Shown piece after piece: positions 44,106 through 53,348 of a stretch of DNA of 64,000 nt. Position 1 is the stretch's first letter. Every line of letters starts with the position of its first letter. This DNA comes from Uruburuella testudinis. Its GTDB lineage: Bacteria > Pseudomonadota > Gammaproteobacteria > Burkholderiales > Neisseriaceae. The stretch lies in assembly GCF_022870865.1 (NCBI RefSeq), contig NZ_CP091508.1:372001-436000 (forward strand). The letters are read 5' to 3'. The notes below the pieces were generated by a model. That model was given only the letters and a program-made list of their open reading frames with translations. It was not told the origin of the DNA and did no database searches. Made by a program: the position numbers and the translations under genes.

Positions 44106-44872
44106 TTTCTCTATAATCTGTTAACTGTTTCAATAAAAGCGGACGTGCCGGCAAGCGCTTGAGCGCGGCCGTTTGAAACAGCGGCAGCCTGATGATTGCG
44201 GCTGCCATATTGCGAACTGAAATATTTTATATTAAAAACGCACTCATAGGGCTGCGGATATTCGGAATCATCAATATTCCGCCGCCTTCCAAAGCATTTC
44301 CTTTGTTTGCCGCCAAGCCAGGCAGGCAAAGCAGTAGTTAAGTTTGACCTTTTCCGGCAGGTGCCTGCCCGTGCATAAGACGCCCAGGCGCAGCTTCGGG
44401 CAGTGCGGCCGCCGGACGCAATGATGAAGACGGCTCAGATTTCCGGCGGTGCGCACTTATCCGACCCTTGCGCACACGCTGCGGTGATGTCGGCATTCTG
44501 TACGGCAGGCTGCCGCACCTGATGCCGCTGCCGGGCAGCACGGGCCATCCGGCCCGCAGCAGCCCCGGAGCTTTTGAACCATTTGTGAATCATCATCTTT
44601 TTTGCGCTGAAAGCACATCTGCCGCGTTAAAGAGCCTCGCAAGATGTCTGATCTTGCTGCGTTTTTTGCCCGGCATCTGCGCTTTTACCACAAAAAATCT
44701 GAATCGTTCCGAATGGCCGCAAAGCCCTATACGGCGGCACACCGCATGTTCTTTACTCCCTTCTCGTTCGAATAATGCCCCACACGCCGTTCAGACGGCC
44801 TGACCATTGGCGGCTTAACAAGTGTCGAATACTGATTACATGCCTCGTGAGTGCAATAACGAGGTTGTTTAA
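44106..44872 (+). other. rluC-rne intergenic region (long rne leader)
   Basis: The 767-bp gap holds a degraded family A copy (about 44600-44722, with GCAAGATGTCTGATCTTGC), one DUS (44788) and probably the rne 5' untranslated region. RNase E autoregulates through its leader in E. coli; I cannot identify the equivalent structures here. No gene seen. Confidence 0.5.
44600..44722. repeat. Family A repeat, degraded copy in the rne leader
   Basis: The centre (GCCGCGTTAAAGAGCCTCGC, GATCTTGCTGCGTTTTTTGC) and the right arm (ACAAAAAATCTGAATC) match the family; both ends are eroded. Confidence 0.65.
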
Positions 44873-47794
44873 ATGAAACGTATGTTATTTAATGCTACGC
44901 AGGCCGAAGAGCTGCGCGTGGCGATTGTGGATGGCCAAAACCTTTTAGATTTGGACATCGAAACGCTGGGCAAAGAACAGCGTAAAGGCAATATCTACAA
45001 GGGTGTGATTACCCGTATCGAGCCGTCGTTGGAAGCGTGTTTCGTAGATTACGGAACCGACCGACACGGCTTTTTGCCGTTTAAAGAAGTATCACGCGCC
45101 TATTTTCAAGATTATGACGGCGGCCGCGCGCGCATCCAAGATGTGCTCAAAGAGGGTATGCAAGTCATCGTGCAGGTGGAAAAAGACGAGCGCGGCAATA
45201 AAGGCGCGGCGCTCACCACCTTTGTCAGCCTGGCCGGCCGCTATTTGGTGCTGATGCCGAATAATCCGCGCGGCGGCGGCGTGTCGCGCCGCATCGAAGG
45301 CGAAGAGCGCCAAGAGCTGAAAGCGGCAATGGCCGAATTGGAAGTGCCGCGCGGCATGAGCCTGATTGCCCGTACCGCCGGCATCGGCCGCAGCGTGGAA
45401 GAGCTGCAATGGGATTTCAACTACCTGCAACAATTGTGGCAGGCCATCGAAGAGGCTGGTAAGGCACACCACGAGCCCTATTTGCTGTTTATGGAAAGCT
45501 CGCTGTTAATCCGCGCCATCCGCGATTATTTCCGCTCTGATATCGGCGAAATTCTGGTTGATAATCAAGAGGTTTACGAGCAGGTGTCCGAGTTTATGAG
45601 CTATGTGATGCCCAACAACGTAGGCCGTCTGAAACTTTATGAAGACCACACACCGCTGTTTTCCCGTTTTCAAATCGAGCATCAAATCGAGAGCGCCTTT
45701 TCACGCAGCGTCAGCCTGCCCTCCGGTGGTGCCATCGTTATCGACCATACCGAAGCGCTGGTGTCGGTAGATGTCAACTCCGCCCGCGCCACCCGCGGTG
45801 CCGACATTGAAGACACCGCCTTCAAAACCAATATGGAAGCCGCCGAAGAAGTGGCGCGCCAAATGCGCCTGCGCGATCTTGGCGGCTTGGTGGTTATCGA
45901 CTTCATCGATATGGAAAACACCAAGCACCAGCGCGATGTGGAAAACACCTTGCGCGATGCCCTCAAAAAAGACCGCGCACGCGTGCAGATGGGCAAACTT
46001 TCCCGCTTCGGCCTGCTTGAGCTGAGCCGCCAGCGCCTGAAGCCCGCCTTGGGCGAAAGCAGCCATGTGGCTTGCCCGCGCTGTGCCGGCACCGGCGTCA
46101 TCCGCGGCATCGAGTCGACTGCGCTGCACGTGTTGCGCATCATTCAAGAAGAAGCCATGAAAGACAACACCGGCGAAGTGCACGCACAAGTGCCGGTGGA
46201 TGTGGCCACGTTTCTGCTGAATGAAAAACGCGCCGAGCTGTTTGGCTTGGAAGAGCGTTTGGATGTATCGGTATTCCTGATTCCGAATATCCATTTGGAA
46301 AATCCGCATTACGAAATCAGCCGCGTGCGCAATGATGATGTGGACGAAGATGCCGCGCCGAGCTATCAGCGTGTCAACAAACCCGAAGCAGCCGAAGATA
46401 CCCTGTTTGGCGGCGCCGAAAAAGCTAAAGCCGCCCGCCCGGAGCCGGCTGTGAAAGGGGTGAAGCACACCCAGCCGGCACCGACGGTGAGCGAAGCGCC
46501 GGCCGCGGCTGCTTCGTGGTGGGACAACATCAAAGTCTGGTTCAGCAAGCTGTTTGGCAGCCACGCCGAGCCCGAAAAAACCGCCGAGGCCGAAAAGCCC
46601 GCGCGCAATAAAGAAAACGGCCAACGCAACAATGCCCGCCGCAATCAAAACCGCCGTCAGAACACCCGCCGCAACAGCAGCAAACGTCAGGACAATGAGG
46701 GCGGCCAGCAGGCTGAAGCCACGGAAAGCAAAAAAACCGAGAGCAGCGATAACCGTAACGGCGGCGGCAATAACAGCAACCGCAATCCAAACCAAAATCG
46801 CCGCAATCAAAATGATAACGGCAACAGCAACCGTGAGCGCAACAACCGCCAAAACGGTCAAAACAGCGAGCGCCGCAATGACAAGGCCGATGCGGAAGCC
46901 GTAGAAAAACGCAATCATCCGCAAAGCGAACAGCAAAACCGCCGCCGCAACAACCGTAACCCGCACAGCCCGGAAGCGCCTGCGGAAGCTCCGGCCGTTG
47001 CTTTAGCCGCCGTGCCGGCAGTAGAGCCTGTGGCAAACGAAGAGCCGCTGGTGGTGCGCGTGGGTGTGGATCACGAAAGTGAAGGCGAAAGCAAAAACAA
47101 CCGCCGCCGCAGCAATAGCGAGCGCAATCGCAACCAGCGTGACCGCAACCGCAACAACAAAAAGCGCAATATCCCTTCCGCCGAAAAAATCGAGCATTAT
47201 CTGATGATCGAAGAGGTTGGCGATAAAGTGCGCAATGCCGTTGCACATGTGTTCGGCGAAAGCGAAGAAGCGCCGGTAGCCGTGGCTGTGGCCGCACCGC
47301 TGTCGGAGCCGGAACACGAAGTTGTTCAAATTCCCGCTACCGGCGAGGTGCAGGAAGCGGTATTGTTCGGCATTGAAGATGACGTGGAGACGGAAGGCAA
47401 GATAGCGCAGGCAACTGATGCGCAAGCAGAGCAGATGATGGTTGACAGCGCTGCCGGTAAAGTGCGCGAAGCCGTTGCGCAATTCATTGCTGCCGATACG
47501 CCTGAAGCGCTTGCCGATGCCGCCGCGCACGATGAAGTTGGCACGGCTGAAAATGCCGAAGGGCCGGTGTTGGAGGTTGAAGCCACAGCGGCGGAAAGCC
47601 CGGCTGCGGAAGTATATGGCAGCCCGGATTTGGGCAGTTTGGTGCAGGTGCAAACCCGTGCCGAAGCCGTTGCCGAGGCCGCTAACCGTATCCAACCCGA
47701 ACCGGCCGCGGGCTTGCGCCGTGCCGATTTGCCGAAAGTAGTTGAAACCGATGCGGCAGATGAGCCGATGGTGCAGGTGGAAACCCGCCGATAA
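44873..47794 (+). CDS. rne: Ribonuclease E
   Basis: The protein has 973 residues. The N-terminal half is the catalytic core: S1 domain (about 35-120), the 5'-sensor/RNase H region, the DNase-like domain with DVNSARATRG and VVIDFIDM supplying Mg ligands, and the zinc-link C401-PR-C404. The C-terminal half is low-complexity, Arg/Asn/Gln-rich (about 580-760; NRRNQNRR-type runs) then Ala/Glu/Val-rich, as expected for a degradosome scaffold and RNA-binding arm. RNase E starts most mRNA decay and processes rRNA and tRNA. Confidence 0.96.
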   Translation: MKRMLFNATQAEELRVAIVDGQNLLDLDIETLGKEQRKGNIYKGVITRIEPSLEACFVDYGTDRHGFLPFKEVSRAYFQDYDGGRARIQDVLKEGMQVIVQVEKDERGNKGAALTTFVSLAGRYLVLMPNNPRGGGVSRRIEGEERQELKAAMAELEVPRGMSLIARTAGIGRSVEELQWDFNYLQQLWQAIEEAGKAHHEPYLLFMESSLLIRAIRDYFRSDIGEILVDNQEVYEQVSEFMSYVMPNNVGRLKLYEDHTPLFSRFQIEHQIESAFSRSVSLPSGGAIVIDHTEALVSVDVNSARATRGADIEDTAFKTNMEAAEEVARQMRLRDLGGLVVIDFIDMENTKHQRDVENTLRDALKKDRARVQMGKLSRFGLLELSRQRLKPALGESSHVACPRCAGTGVIRGIESTALHVLRIIQEEAMKDNTGEVHAQVPVDVATFLLNEKRAELFGLEERLDVSVFLIPNIHLENPHYEISRVRNDDVDEDAAPSYQRVNKPEAAEDTLFGGAEKAKAARPEPAVKGVKHTQPAPTVSEAPAAAASWWDNIKVWFSKLFGSHAEPEKTAEAEKPARNKENGQRNNARRNQNRRQNTRRNSSKRQDNEGGQQAEATESKKTESSDNRNGGGNNSNRNPNQNRRNQNDNGNSNRERNNRQNGQNSERRNDKADAEAVEKRNHPQSEQQNRRRNNRNPHSPEAPAEAPAVALAAVPAVEPVANEEPLVVRVGVDHESEGESKNNRRRSNSERNRNQRDRNRNNKKRNIPSAEKIEHYLMIEEVGDKVRNAVAHVFGESEEAPVAVAVAAPLSEPEHEVVQIPATGEVQEAVLFGIEDDVETEGKIAQATDAQAEQMMVDSAAGKVREAVAQFIAADTPEALADAAAHDEVGTAENAEGPVLEVEATAAESPAAEVYGSPDLGSLVQVQTRAEAVAEAANRIQPEPAAGLRRADLPKVVETDAADEPMVQVETRR

Positions 47795-47810
47795 ATCGGT
47801 TTTCTGTGGT

Positions 47811-47846
47811 TAAAAGCCCGGTTGTGTGAGCAGCCGGGCTTTTTGC
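47811..47846 (+). terminator. rne terminator
   Basis: AAAAGCCCGG pairs with CCGGGCTTTTT around a 12-nt loop, 17 bp after the stop. Confidence 0.9.
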
Positions 47847-47927
47847 GATATGTGAATGGGCTTGATTTGCCAGATGGTGGCAAATCCCTTACAGTAAGGC
47901 CGTCTGAATAGATGACGGAAAACTGTT

Positions 47928-48467
47928 ATGCATTCTCAAACCATTCTCGATTTCTGGTTTGCCGAAGAAACCCGCCCGCATTGGTTTGCCAAAAGCAATA
48001 CCTTCGACCGCCTGATTGAAACGCGCTTCGGCGAAGTATTGAAACAGGCCGCCGCAGGCGGGTTGGCGCATTGGCGCACCACGCCGGAAGGGCGGCTGGC
48101 GGAAATCATTGTGCTCGACCAGTTTTCTCGCAATGTGTACCGCGACACGCCGCAAGCGTTTGCTCAAGACGGGATGGCGCTGGTGTTGGCACAAGAGGCG
48201 GTAGCGCAGCCGGGGTTTGCCAACATGCCCGCCGCGCAGCGCAAATTTGTGTTGATGCCGTATATGCATTCGGAGTCGGCGCAAATCCATGCGCAGGCCG
48301 AGCCTTTGTTTGCCGCGCTGGATGACCCGCTGACGCAGGATTTTGAAAACCGCCATCGGGCGATTATCGAGCGCTTCGGCCGCTATCCGCACCGCAATGC
48401 CATACTCGGCCGCACCGATTCGGCGGAGGAAGCGGCATTTTTGCAGCAAGAAGATTCATCGTTTTAA
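47928..48467 (+). CDS. DUF924-family protein
   Basis: The protein has 179 residues, all helical, with the family pattern ILDFWFAE near the N-terminus, IIVLDQFSRNVYRDTPQAFAQD (about 64-85) and YPHRNAILGR toward the end. DUF924 proteins have a TPR-like fold and no established function. Single gene with an uptake sequence in the leader. Confidence 0.9.
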   Translation: MHSQTILDFWFAEETRPHWFAKSNTFDRLIETRFGEVLKQAAAGGLAHWRTTPEGRLAEIIVLDQFSRNVYRDTPQAFAQDGMALVLAQEAVAQPGFANMPAAQRKFVLMPYMHSESAQIHAQAEPLFAALDDPLTQDFENRHRAIIERFGRYPHRNAILGRTDSAEEAAFLQQEDSSF

Positions 48468-48636
48468 ACCGGAGGGTGATTTGGCCGTCTGAACCGTCTC
48501 GGGTTCTATGATACAAAACGAATCTTAGATAGTTGATTTTATTTGTAAAGTGTTGGATTCGAGTGAGCTGTTTTGAATCGCTTGTACAGTAAAACTCAGA
48601 TCAATGTATCACCGGGAGACAAATTACGAGGGTGTA

Positions 48637-48737
48637 ATACCCATTTACAAAAGTAAGCTAACGGCGGCGAGCCGACGGCAGTACACGCGTACGGCAAGGC
48701 GGGTCAACGCCGTTAGCTTATTTGTGTGAATGGGTAT
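48637..48737. repeat. Family B (Correia-like) repeat, short form, complete (101 bp)
   Basis: Ends ATACCCATTTACAAAAGTAAGC and GCTTATTTGTGTGAATGGGTAT. The interior GCAGTACACGCGTACGGCAA, then GGCGGGTCAACGCCGT, closely matches the Correia core (CAGTACAAATAGTACGGCAA). It fills the 48468-48781 gap with one DUS (48483); no gene. Confidence 0.85.
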
Positions 48738-48781
48738 GAATGATATTTTCAGACGGCCTTCGGTATGGCTTGCCCAAGCCG

Positions 48782-50563
48782 TCAATAAGCATCAAGCGGC
48801 ATGGCCAACAGCGCTTCGCCGCCGTGGTGTACCTGTTCGGCAAAGGTGTTGACCTGGGGCAGCACATAAGCGAAATACACTTTGGCGGTGTGTTGTTGCG
48901 CTTGGTAAAACGCTTCGCCCAACGGCGCTTGCGCTTTGCCCGCCAGCGCATCGGCAGCGGCAAGGTAGGCGCGGGCTTCGGCAATGGCGCCGAGGGTGCA
49001 GCCCATTTGTTGCAGGTAGGCGTTGGAAGCGGCAGCGGCCAATGCGGGCTGCCCGGACATTTGCGCAACAATGTCGGCCACGCTGCGTTCGGCCAGAATG
49101 ATGGCCTGTTGCAGGGCATCGGCCAGCGCGGGTTGGGATTGGGCAAGCTGTGCAGCCACGGTTTTGCCGGCTTCCAGCATCGCCAGCGGCACCGCGCCGC
49201 CGTTGGCTGCGGTTTTGCGGCCGATTAAATCTAATGCCTGCACGCCGTTGGTGCCTTCATAAATCGGGGTGATGCGGACATCACGCATGTATTGCGCCAC
49301 GCCGGTTTCTTCTACATAGCCCATGCCGCCGTAAACCTGTATGGCCAGATTGGTGAGCACCACGCCGTTGTCGGTGCACCAGGCTTTCACAATCGGAATC
49401 AGATAATCCAGCGTTTGCGCGGCCTGCTTGCGGGCAAGCGGGTCTTCCAGCCCGTGCGCCTTATCGATGGCGGCGGCGGCCTGCATATACAGTGCGCGTT
49501 GGGCGGCAAGGGTGGCTTTTTGCACCAGCAGCATGCGGCGTACGTCGGGGTGGTGGATGATGGTGGCCGGGGCGTGGTTTTCGCTGCCCAATTCGCGGCT
49601 TTGTACACGCTCTTTGGCATAGGCAAGCGCATTCTGATAGGCGCGTTCGGCCACGGCATGGCCTTCGATGCCCACGCCGAGGCGGGCGTGGTTCATCATG
49701 GTAAACATATAGGCCAGCCCTTTGCCGGCTTCGCCGACCAGATAGCCTTCGGCTTCTTCAAACTGCATCACGCAAGTGGGGCTGGCGTGAATACCGAGCT
49801 TGTGTTCCAGCCCGACCACATGGGCGGCATTGCGCCCGCCGAGGCTGCCGTCGGCATTCACCAGATATTTCGGCACGATAAACAGCGAAATGCCTTTGAC
49901 TCCGGGTGCGGCATCGGGCAGACGCGCCAGCACGAGGTGAACGATGTTTTCGGTGATTTCCTGCTCGCCCCAAGTGATGAATACTTTTTGGCCGCTGACG
50001 GCATAGGCGCCGTTATCTTTCGGCACCGCTTTGGCGGCCACCTGCCCCAAATCGGTGCCGGCCTGCGGTTCGGTCAGATTCATGGTGCCGCTCCACACAC
50101 CCTGGCTCATTTTGGGCAGATAAGCCTGCTTCTGCTCGTCAGAGGCATGATTGAAAATCGCTTCAATCGCGCCCAATGTGAGCATGGGCAGCAGCGAAAA
50201 GGCCAGATTGGCGGCGCACCACATTTCTTCGCAGGCAGCGGCCACCACCGCCGGCAGGCCTTGACCGTCGTATTCGGCCGGTGCGCGCAAGCCTGCCCAG
50301 CCGGCATCGCAATATTCATGATAAGCGCCGGCCAAATCGGGGTGGCTTTCCACTTTGCCGCCGATGAGTTTGGCACCGTTTAAATCGCCGGTGCGGTTGG
50401 TGGGTGCGAGCACTTGTTCGGCAAAGCGCGCGGCCTCTTCGAGCACTGCATCCACGGTGTCGGTATCGAGGCCGTCTGAAGCGGGTAAAGCCAAAACTTC
50501 GTCTAATTTGCCGTGCACGTGCAGAGCAAAACGCAATTCGTTGACCGGGGCTTGGTAATTCAT
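48782..50563 (-). CDS. Acyl-CoA dehydrogenase with C-terminal extension (DmdC-like)
   Basis: A protein of 593 residues from the ATG at 50563 (MNYQAPVNELRFALHVHGKL); an upstream frame adds 20 unlikely residues. Acyl-CoA dehydrogenase N, middle (AVSGQKVFITWGEQE) and C domains, with YGGMGYVEETGVAQYMRDVRITPIYEGTNGVQ, then an extra C-terminal helical domain (about 470-593) typical of the long FadE-like/DmdC class. It oxidises acyl-CoA to enoyl-CoA with FAD, probably in fatty-acid breakdown. Single gene. Confidence 0.92.
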   Translation of the reverse strand: MNYQAPVNELRFALHVHGKLDEVLALPASDGLDTDTVDAVLEEAARFAEQVLAPTNRTGDLNGAKLIGGKVESHPDLAGAYHEYCDAGWAGLRAPAEYDGQGLPAVVAAACEEMWCAANLAFSLLPMLTLGAIEAIFNHASDEQKQAYLPKMSQGVWSGTMNLTEPQAGTDLGQVAAKAVPKDNGAYAVSGQKVFITWGEQEITENIVHLVLARLPDAAPGVKGISLFIVPKYLVNADGSLGGRNAAHVVGLEHKLGIHASPTCVMQFEEAEGYLVGEAGKGLAYMFTMMNHARLGVGIEGHAVAERAYQNALAYAKERVQSRELGSENHAPATIIHHPDVRRMLLVQKATLAAQRALYMQAAAAIDKAHGLEDPLARKQAAQTLDYLIPIVKAWCTDNGVVLTNLAIQVYGGMGYVEETGVAQYMRDVRITPIYEGTNGVQALDLIGRKTAANGGAVPLAMLEAGKTVAAQLAQSQPALADALQQAIILAERSVADIVAQMSGQPALAAAASNAYLQQMGCTLGAIAEARAYLAAADALAGKAQAPLGEAFYQAQQHTAKVYFAYVLPQVNTFAEQVHHGGEALLAMPLDAY

Positions 50564-50836
50564 GGTTTCTCCAATATCAATAAGCTTGTTGTTGTGGTGT
50601 GTGCTTACTTTAGCGGCAATCACGCCGCTTGCAAAGGCCGTCTGAAAGCCTTTTTTGGAGCAAAGCGCCTAATCTTTGCGCAGCGGCAAGAAAAGCGTGA
50701 TGTTGTGTGGTGTTGCGGCACATCTTCCTGTCGAATGATAAACGGGTATCCAGCCTTTCAGACGGCCTCATTGGGATGACAAACCCCGCACATCCCGCTA
50801 TGCTTGCATCTTTGTCTTTTCAAGCTGCAAACCCCT

Positions 50837-53134
50837 ATGAACATTACCCGAATCATCGCTCAAGAATTAAACGCCACCGCCGCCCAAATCACTGCCGCTG
50901 TCGAGCTGCTCGATGACGGCGCCACCGTGCCTTTTATCGCCCGTTACCGCAAAGAAGCCACCGGCGGGCTCGACGACACCCAGTTGCGCACGCTGGCCGA
51001 GCGGCTGCAATACCTGCGTGAGCTGGTCGAGCGTAAAGCCACCGTGCTCAAATCGATTGAAGAACAAGGCAAGCTTACCGATGAATTGAAAGCGCAAATT
51101 GAAGCGGCCGACAACAAAACCACGCTCGAAGATTTATACCTGCCCTACAAACCCAAGCGCCGCACCAAAGCCCAAATCGCCCGTGAAAACGGTTTGCAGC
51201 CCTTGGCAGAATTATTGCTCAACACGCCGTCTGAAAGCCCCGAAGCCGCCGCAGAAAGCTATCTCAACGAGCAAGTGCCCGACACCAAAGCCGCATTAGA
51301 CGGCGCCCGTGCGATTTTGATGGAACAATTTGCCGAAGATGCCGAACTGATTGGCCGGTTGCGCGAAAAATTGTGGCACGAAGCCGAGATTCACGCCCAA
51401 GTGATTGCCGGGCAGGAAACAGCAGGCGAAAAATTCAAAGACTATTTCGACCACCGCGAGCCCGTGCGCAGCATGCCCAGTCACCGCGCCTTGGCCGTTT
51501 TGCGCGGCCGCAACGAAAACATTCTTCAGACGGCCTTAAAATACCAGCCCGATGAAACGCCGATTACCGAACAAAGCGAATACGAACAACTCATCGCCAA
51601 ACAATTCAATATTGAAGACCAAGGCCGCGCCGCCGACAAATGGCTGCGCGACAGCGTGCGCTTGGCATGGCGTGCCAAAATCTTCCTGTCGCTGGAATTG
51701 GATGCCTTCAACCGTCTCAAAGAAGCCGCCGACAACGATGCGATTACCGTGTTTGCCCGCAATCTCAAAGATTTGCTGCTGGCCGCCCCCGCCGGCCGCC
51801 TGACCACCCTCGGCCTCGATCCCGGCTACCGCAACGGCGTAAAATGCGCCGTGGTAGACGACACCGGCAAGCTGCTCGACACCGTGATTGTGTATTTGCA
51901 TCAGGAAAACAATATGCTGGCCACCTTGGCCAACCTGATTAAAAAGCACAAGGTCAAACTGATTGCCATCGGCAACGGCACCGCCAGCCGCGAAACCGAC
52001 AAACTCGCCGGCGAATTGGTGCAAGGGCTGCCCGAGATGAAGCTGCACAAAATCGTGGTGAGCGAAGCCGGCGCATCCATCTATTCCGCCTCCGAGCTGG
52101 CCGCCAAAGAATTTCCCGAGCTGGATGTCTCCTTGCGCGGCGCCGTTTCCATCGCCCGCCGCCTGCAAGACCCGTTGGCCGAGCTGGTGAAAATCGATCC
52201 CAAATCCATCGGCGTCGGCCAATATCAGCACGATGTCAACCAAAGCCAGCTCGCCAAATCGCTGGATGCCGTGGTGGAAGATTGTGTGAACGCCGTGGGC
52301 GTAGATGTTAACACCGCCTCCGCGCCGCTGTTGGCGCGCATTTCCGGCCTCAACCAAACCTTGGCGCACAACATCGTGCAATACCGAGATGAAAACGGCG
52401 CTTTCCCGAGCCGCAAAGCCCTGCTCAAAGTGCCGCGTCTGGGCGACAAAACCTACGAGCAGGCCGCCGGTTTTTTGCGCATCAACGGCGGCAAAGAGCC
52501 GCTCGATGCCAGCGCCGTCCACCCCGAAGCCTACCCCGTGGTTGCCAAAATGCTCGCCGACAGTCAAATCTGCGCCGCCGAGCTGATCGGCAACCGCGAT
52601 AAAATCAAACAAATCAAACCTGCGCAATACACCAACGAGCAATTCGGCCTGCCCACCATTCTCGATATTTTGAGCGAACTCGAAAAACCCGGCCGCGACC
52701 CGCGCGGCGAGTTTCAGACGGCCACCTTCGCCGAAGGCATAAACGAAATCAAAGACCTGCAAATCGGCATGATATTGGAAGGCGTGGTCAGCAACGTGGC
52801 CAACTTCGGCGCCTTCGTCGACATCGGCGTGCATCAGGATGGCTTGGTGCATATCTCCACCTTATCCGACAAATTCGTACAAGACCCGCGCGAAGTGGTG
52901 AAAGCCGGCGACGTGGTGAAAGTAAAAGTGATGGAAGTTGATGCCGTGAGAAAACGGATTGCGCTGAGCATGCGGCTGGATGACAAACCCGGCCAAGCAG
53001 TCAAACACGACAGGCCGTCTGAACGTTCAACAGGCGCACGCCGCGATAACCGCAGCAATACACGCAGCCAGCAACGTGAAAAAGCACCGAATAATTCGGC
53101 GATGGCAGATGCATTTGCGAAGTTGAAAAGGTAG
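50837..53134 (+). CDS. tex: Tex-family transcription accessory protein (S1 RNA-binding)
   Basis: A protein of 765 residues from the ATG at 50837 ([18 protein letters not shown]). N-terminal helical Tex domain, YqgF-like RNase H fold (about 325-455; [17 protein letters not shown]), helix-hairpin-helix ([25 protein letters not shown]) and a C-terminal S1 domain (about 640-715; [29 protein letters not shown]). Tex-type proteins affect transcription and RNA metabolism. A hairpin shared with the tracrRNA terminator follows. Confidence 0.95.
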   Translation: MNITRIIAQELNATAAQITAAVELLDDGATVPFIARYRKEATGGLDDTQLRTLAERLQYLRELVERKATVLKSIEEQGKLTDELKAQIEAADNKTTLEDLYLPYKPKRRTKAQIARENGLQPLAELLLNTPSESPEAAAESYLNEQVPDTKAALDGARAILMEQFAEDAELIGRLREKLWHEAEIHAQVIAGQETAGEKFKDYFDHREPVRSMPSHRALAVLRGRNENILQTALKYQPDETPITEQSEYEQLIAKQFNIEDQGRAADKWLRDSVRLAWRAKIFLSLELDAFNRLKEAADNDAITVFARNLKDLLLAAPAGRLTTLGLDPGYRNGVKCAVVDDTGKLLDTVIVYLHQENNMLATLANLIKKHKVKLIAIGNGTASRETDKLAGELVQGLPEMKLHKIVVSEAGASIYSASELAAKEFPELDVSLRGAVSIARRLQDPLAELVKIDPKSIGVGQYQHDVNQSQLAKSLDAVVEDCVNAVGVDVNTASAPLLARISGLNQTLAHNIVQYRDENGAFPSRKALLKVPRLGDKTYEQAAGFLRINGGKEPLDASAVHPEAYPVVAKMLADSQICAAELIGNRDKIKQIKPAQYTNEQFGLPTILDILSELEKPGRDPRGEFQTATFAEGINEIKDLQIGMILEGVVSNVANFGAFVDIGVHQDGLVHISTLSDKFVQDPREVVKAGDVVKVKVMEVDAVRKRIALSMRLDDKPGQAVKHDRPSERSTGARRDNRSNTRSQQREKAPNNSAMADAFAKLKR

Positions 53135-53148
53135 GGAATTGATGATGT

Positions 53149-53183
53149 AAAAATGGGAAACGGCGCACCGGAGTGCGCCGTTT
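53149..53183. terminator. Bidirectional terminator: tracrRNA (minus) and tex (plus)
   Basis: AAACGGCGCACC and GGAGTGCGCCGTTT make a strong GC stem. On the minus strand it is followed by CCCATTTTT; on the plus strand by TTTAATTTTTT. Confidence 0.85.
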
Positions 53184-53252
53184 AATTTTTTGGATTTAGT
53201 CACAAGGACATCACCTTGTTAACGGAAATAATCCAATCTCTTTTAAAGTACG
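53149..53252 (-). ncRNA. tracrRNA of the type II-C CRISPR system
   Basis: Minus strand, about 104 nt. The anti-repeat at 53233-53251 matches 19 consecutive bases of the CRISPR repeat (GTACTTTAAAAGAGATTGG), followed by a bulge and a shorter second pairing block (CCG, AAC). Then come a small stem-loop ACAAGG/CCTTGT (53202-53219), a nexus-like element, a single-stranded A-rich stretch and the terminator hairpin. It should pair with the 5' half of the crRNA repeat and load Cas9. The position, upstream of and divergent from cas9, is common in II-C loci. Size and ends are predicted, not measured. Confidence 0.85.
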
Positions 53253-53257
53253 GTCTA

Positions 53258-53286
53258 ATTATATTAGATTAAACACGTTACTACAA
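53258..53286 (-). promoter_or_regulatory. tracrRNA promoter
   Basis: Minus strand -35 TTGTAG (53281-53286), 17 nt, -10 TATAAT (53258-53263). The predicted start, about 53251-53252, is exactly at the anti-repeat. The dyad ACAAG-TTT-CTTGT (53283-53295) overlaps the -35. Confidence 0.8.
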
Positions 53287-53307
53287 GTTTCTTGTTTGGT
53301 GTATATT
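53278..53307 (+). promoter_or_regulatory. Possible cas9 promoter, overlapping the tracrRNA promoter
   Basis: Plus strand TTACTA (53278-53283), 18 nt, TATATT (53302-53307), 42 bp before the cas9 ATG. A weak match that faces the tracrRNA promoter, so the two may compete. Confidence 0.4.
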
Positions 53308-53348
53308 TACCCAAATAGTTATTTTGAATCATAAGGGAGATGTGGGTT

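Noticed and set aside
45701..46966. 421-aa minus-strand frame opposite rne
   Set aside because: Shadow of the GC-rich rne coding sequence; the rne frame has clear family motifs and the antisense has none.
49292..50383. 363-aa plus-strand frame opposite the acyl-CoA dehydrogenase
   Set aside because: Antisense shadow without RBS or domain; the dehydrogenase is unambiguous.
51536..52852. 438-aa minus-strand frame opposite tex
   Set aside because: Antisense shadow; no RBS or recognisable domain, His/Gly/Gln-rich composition typical of mirrored codons.
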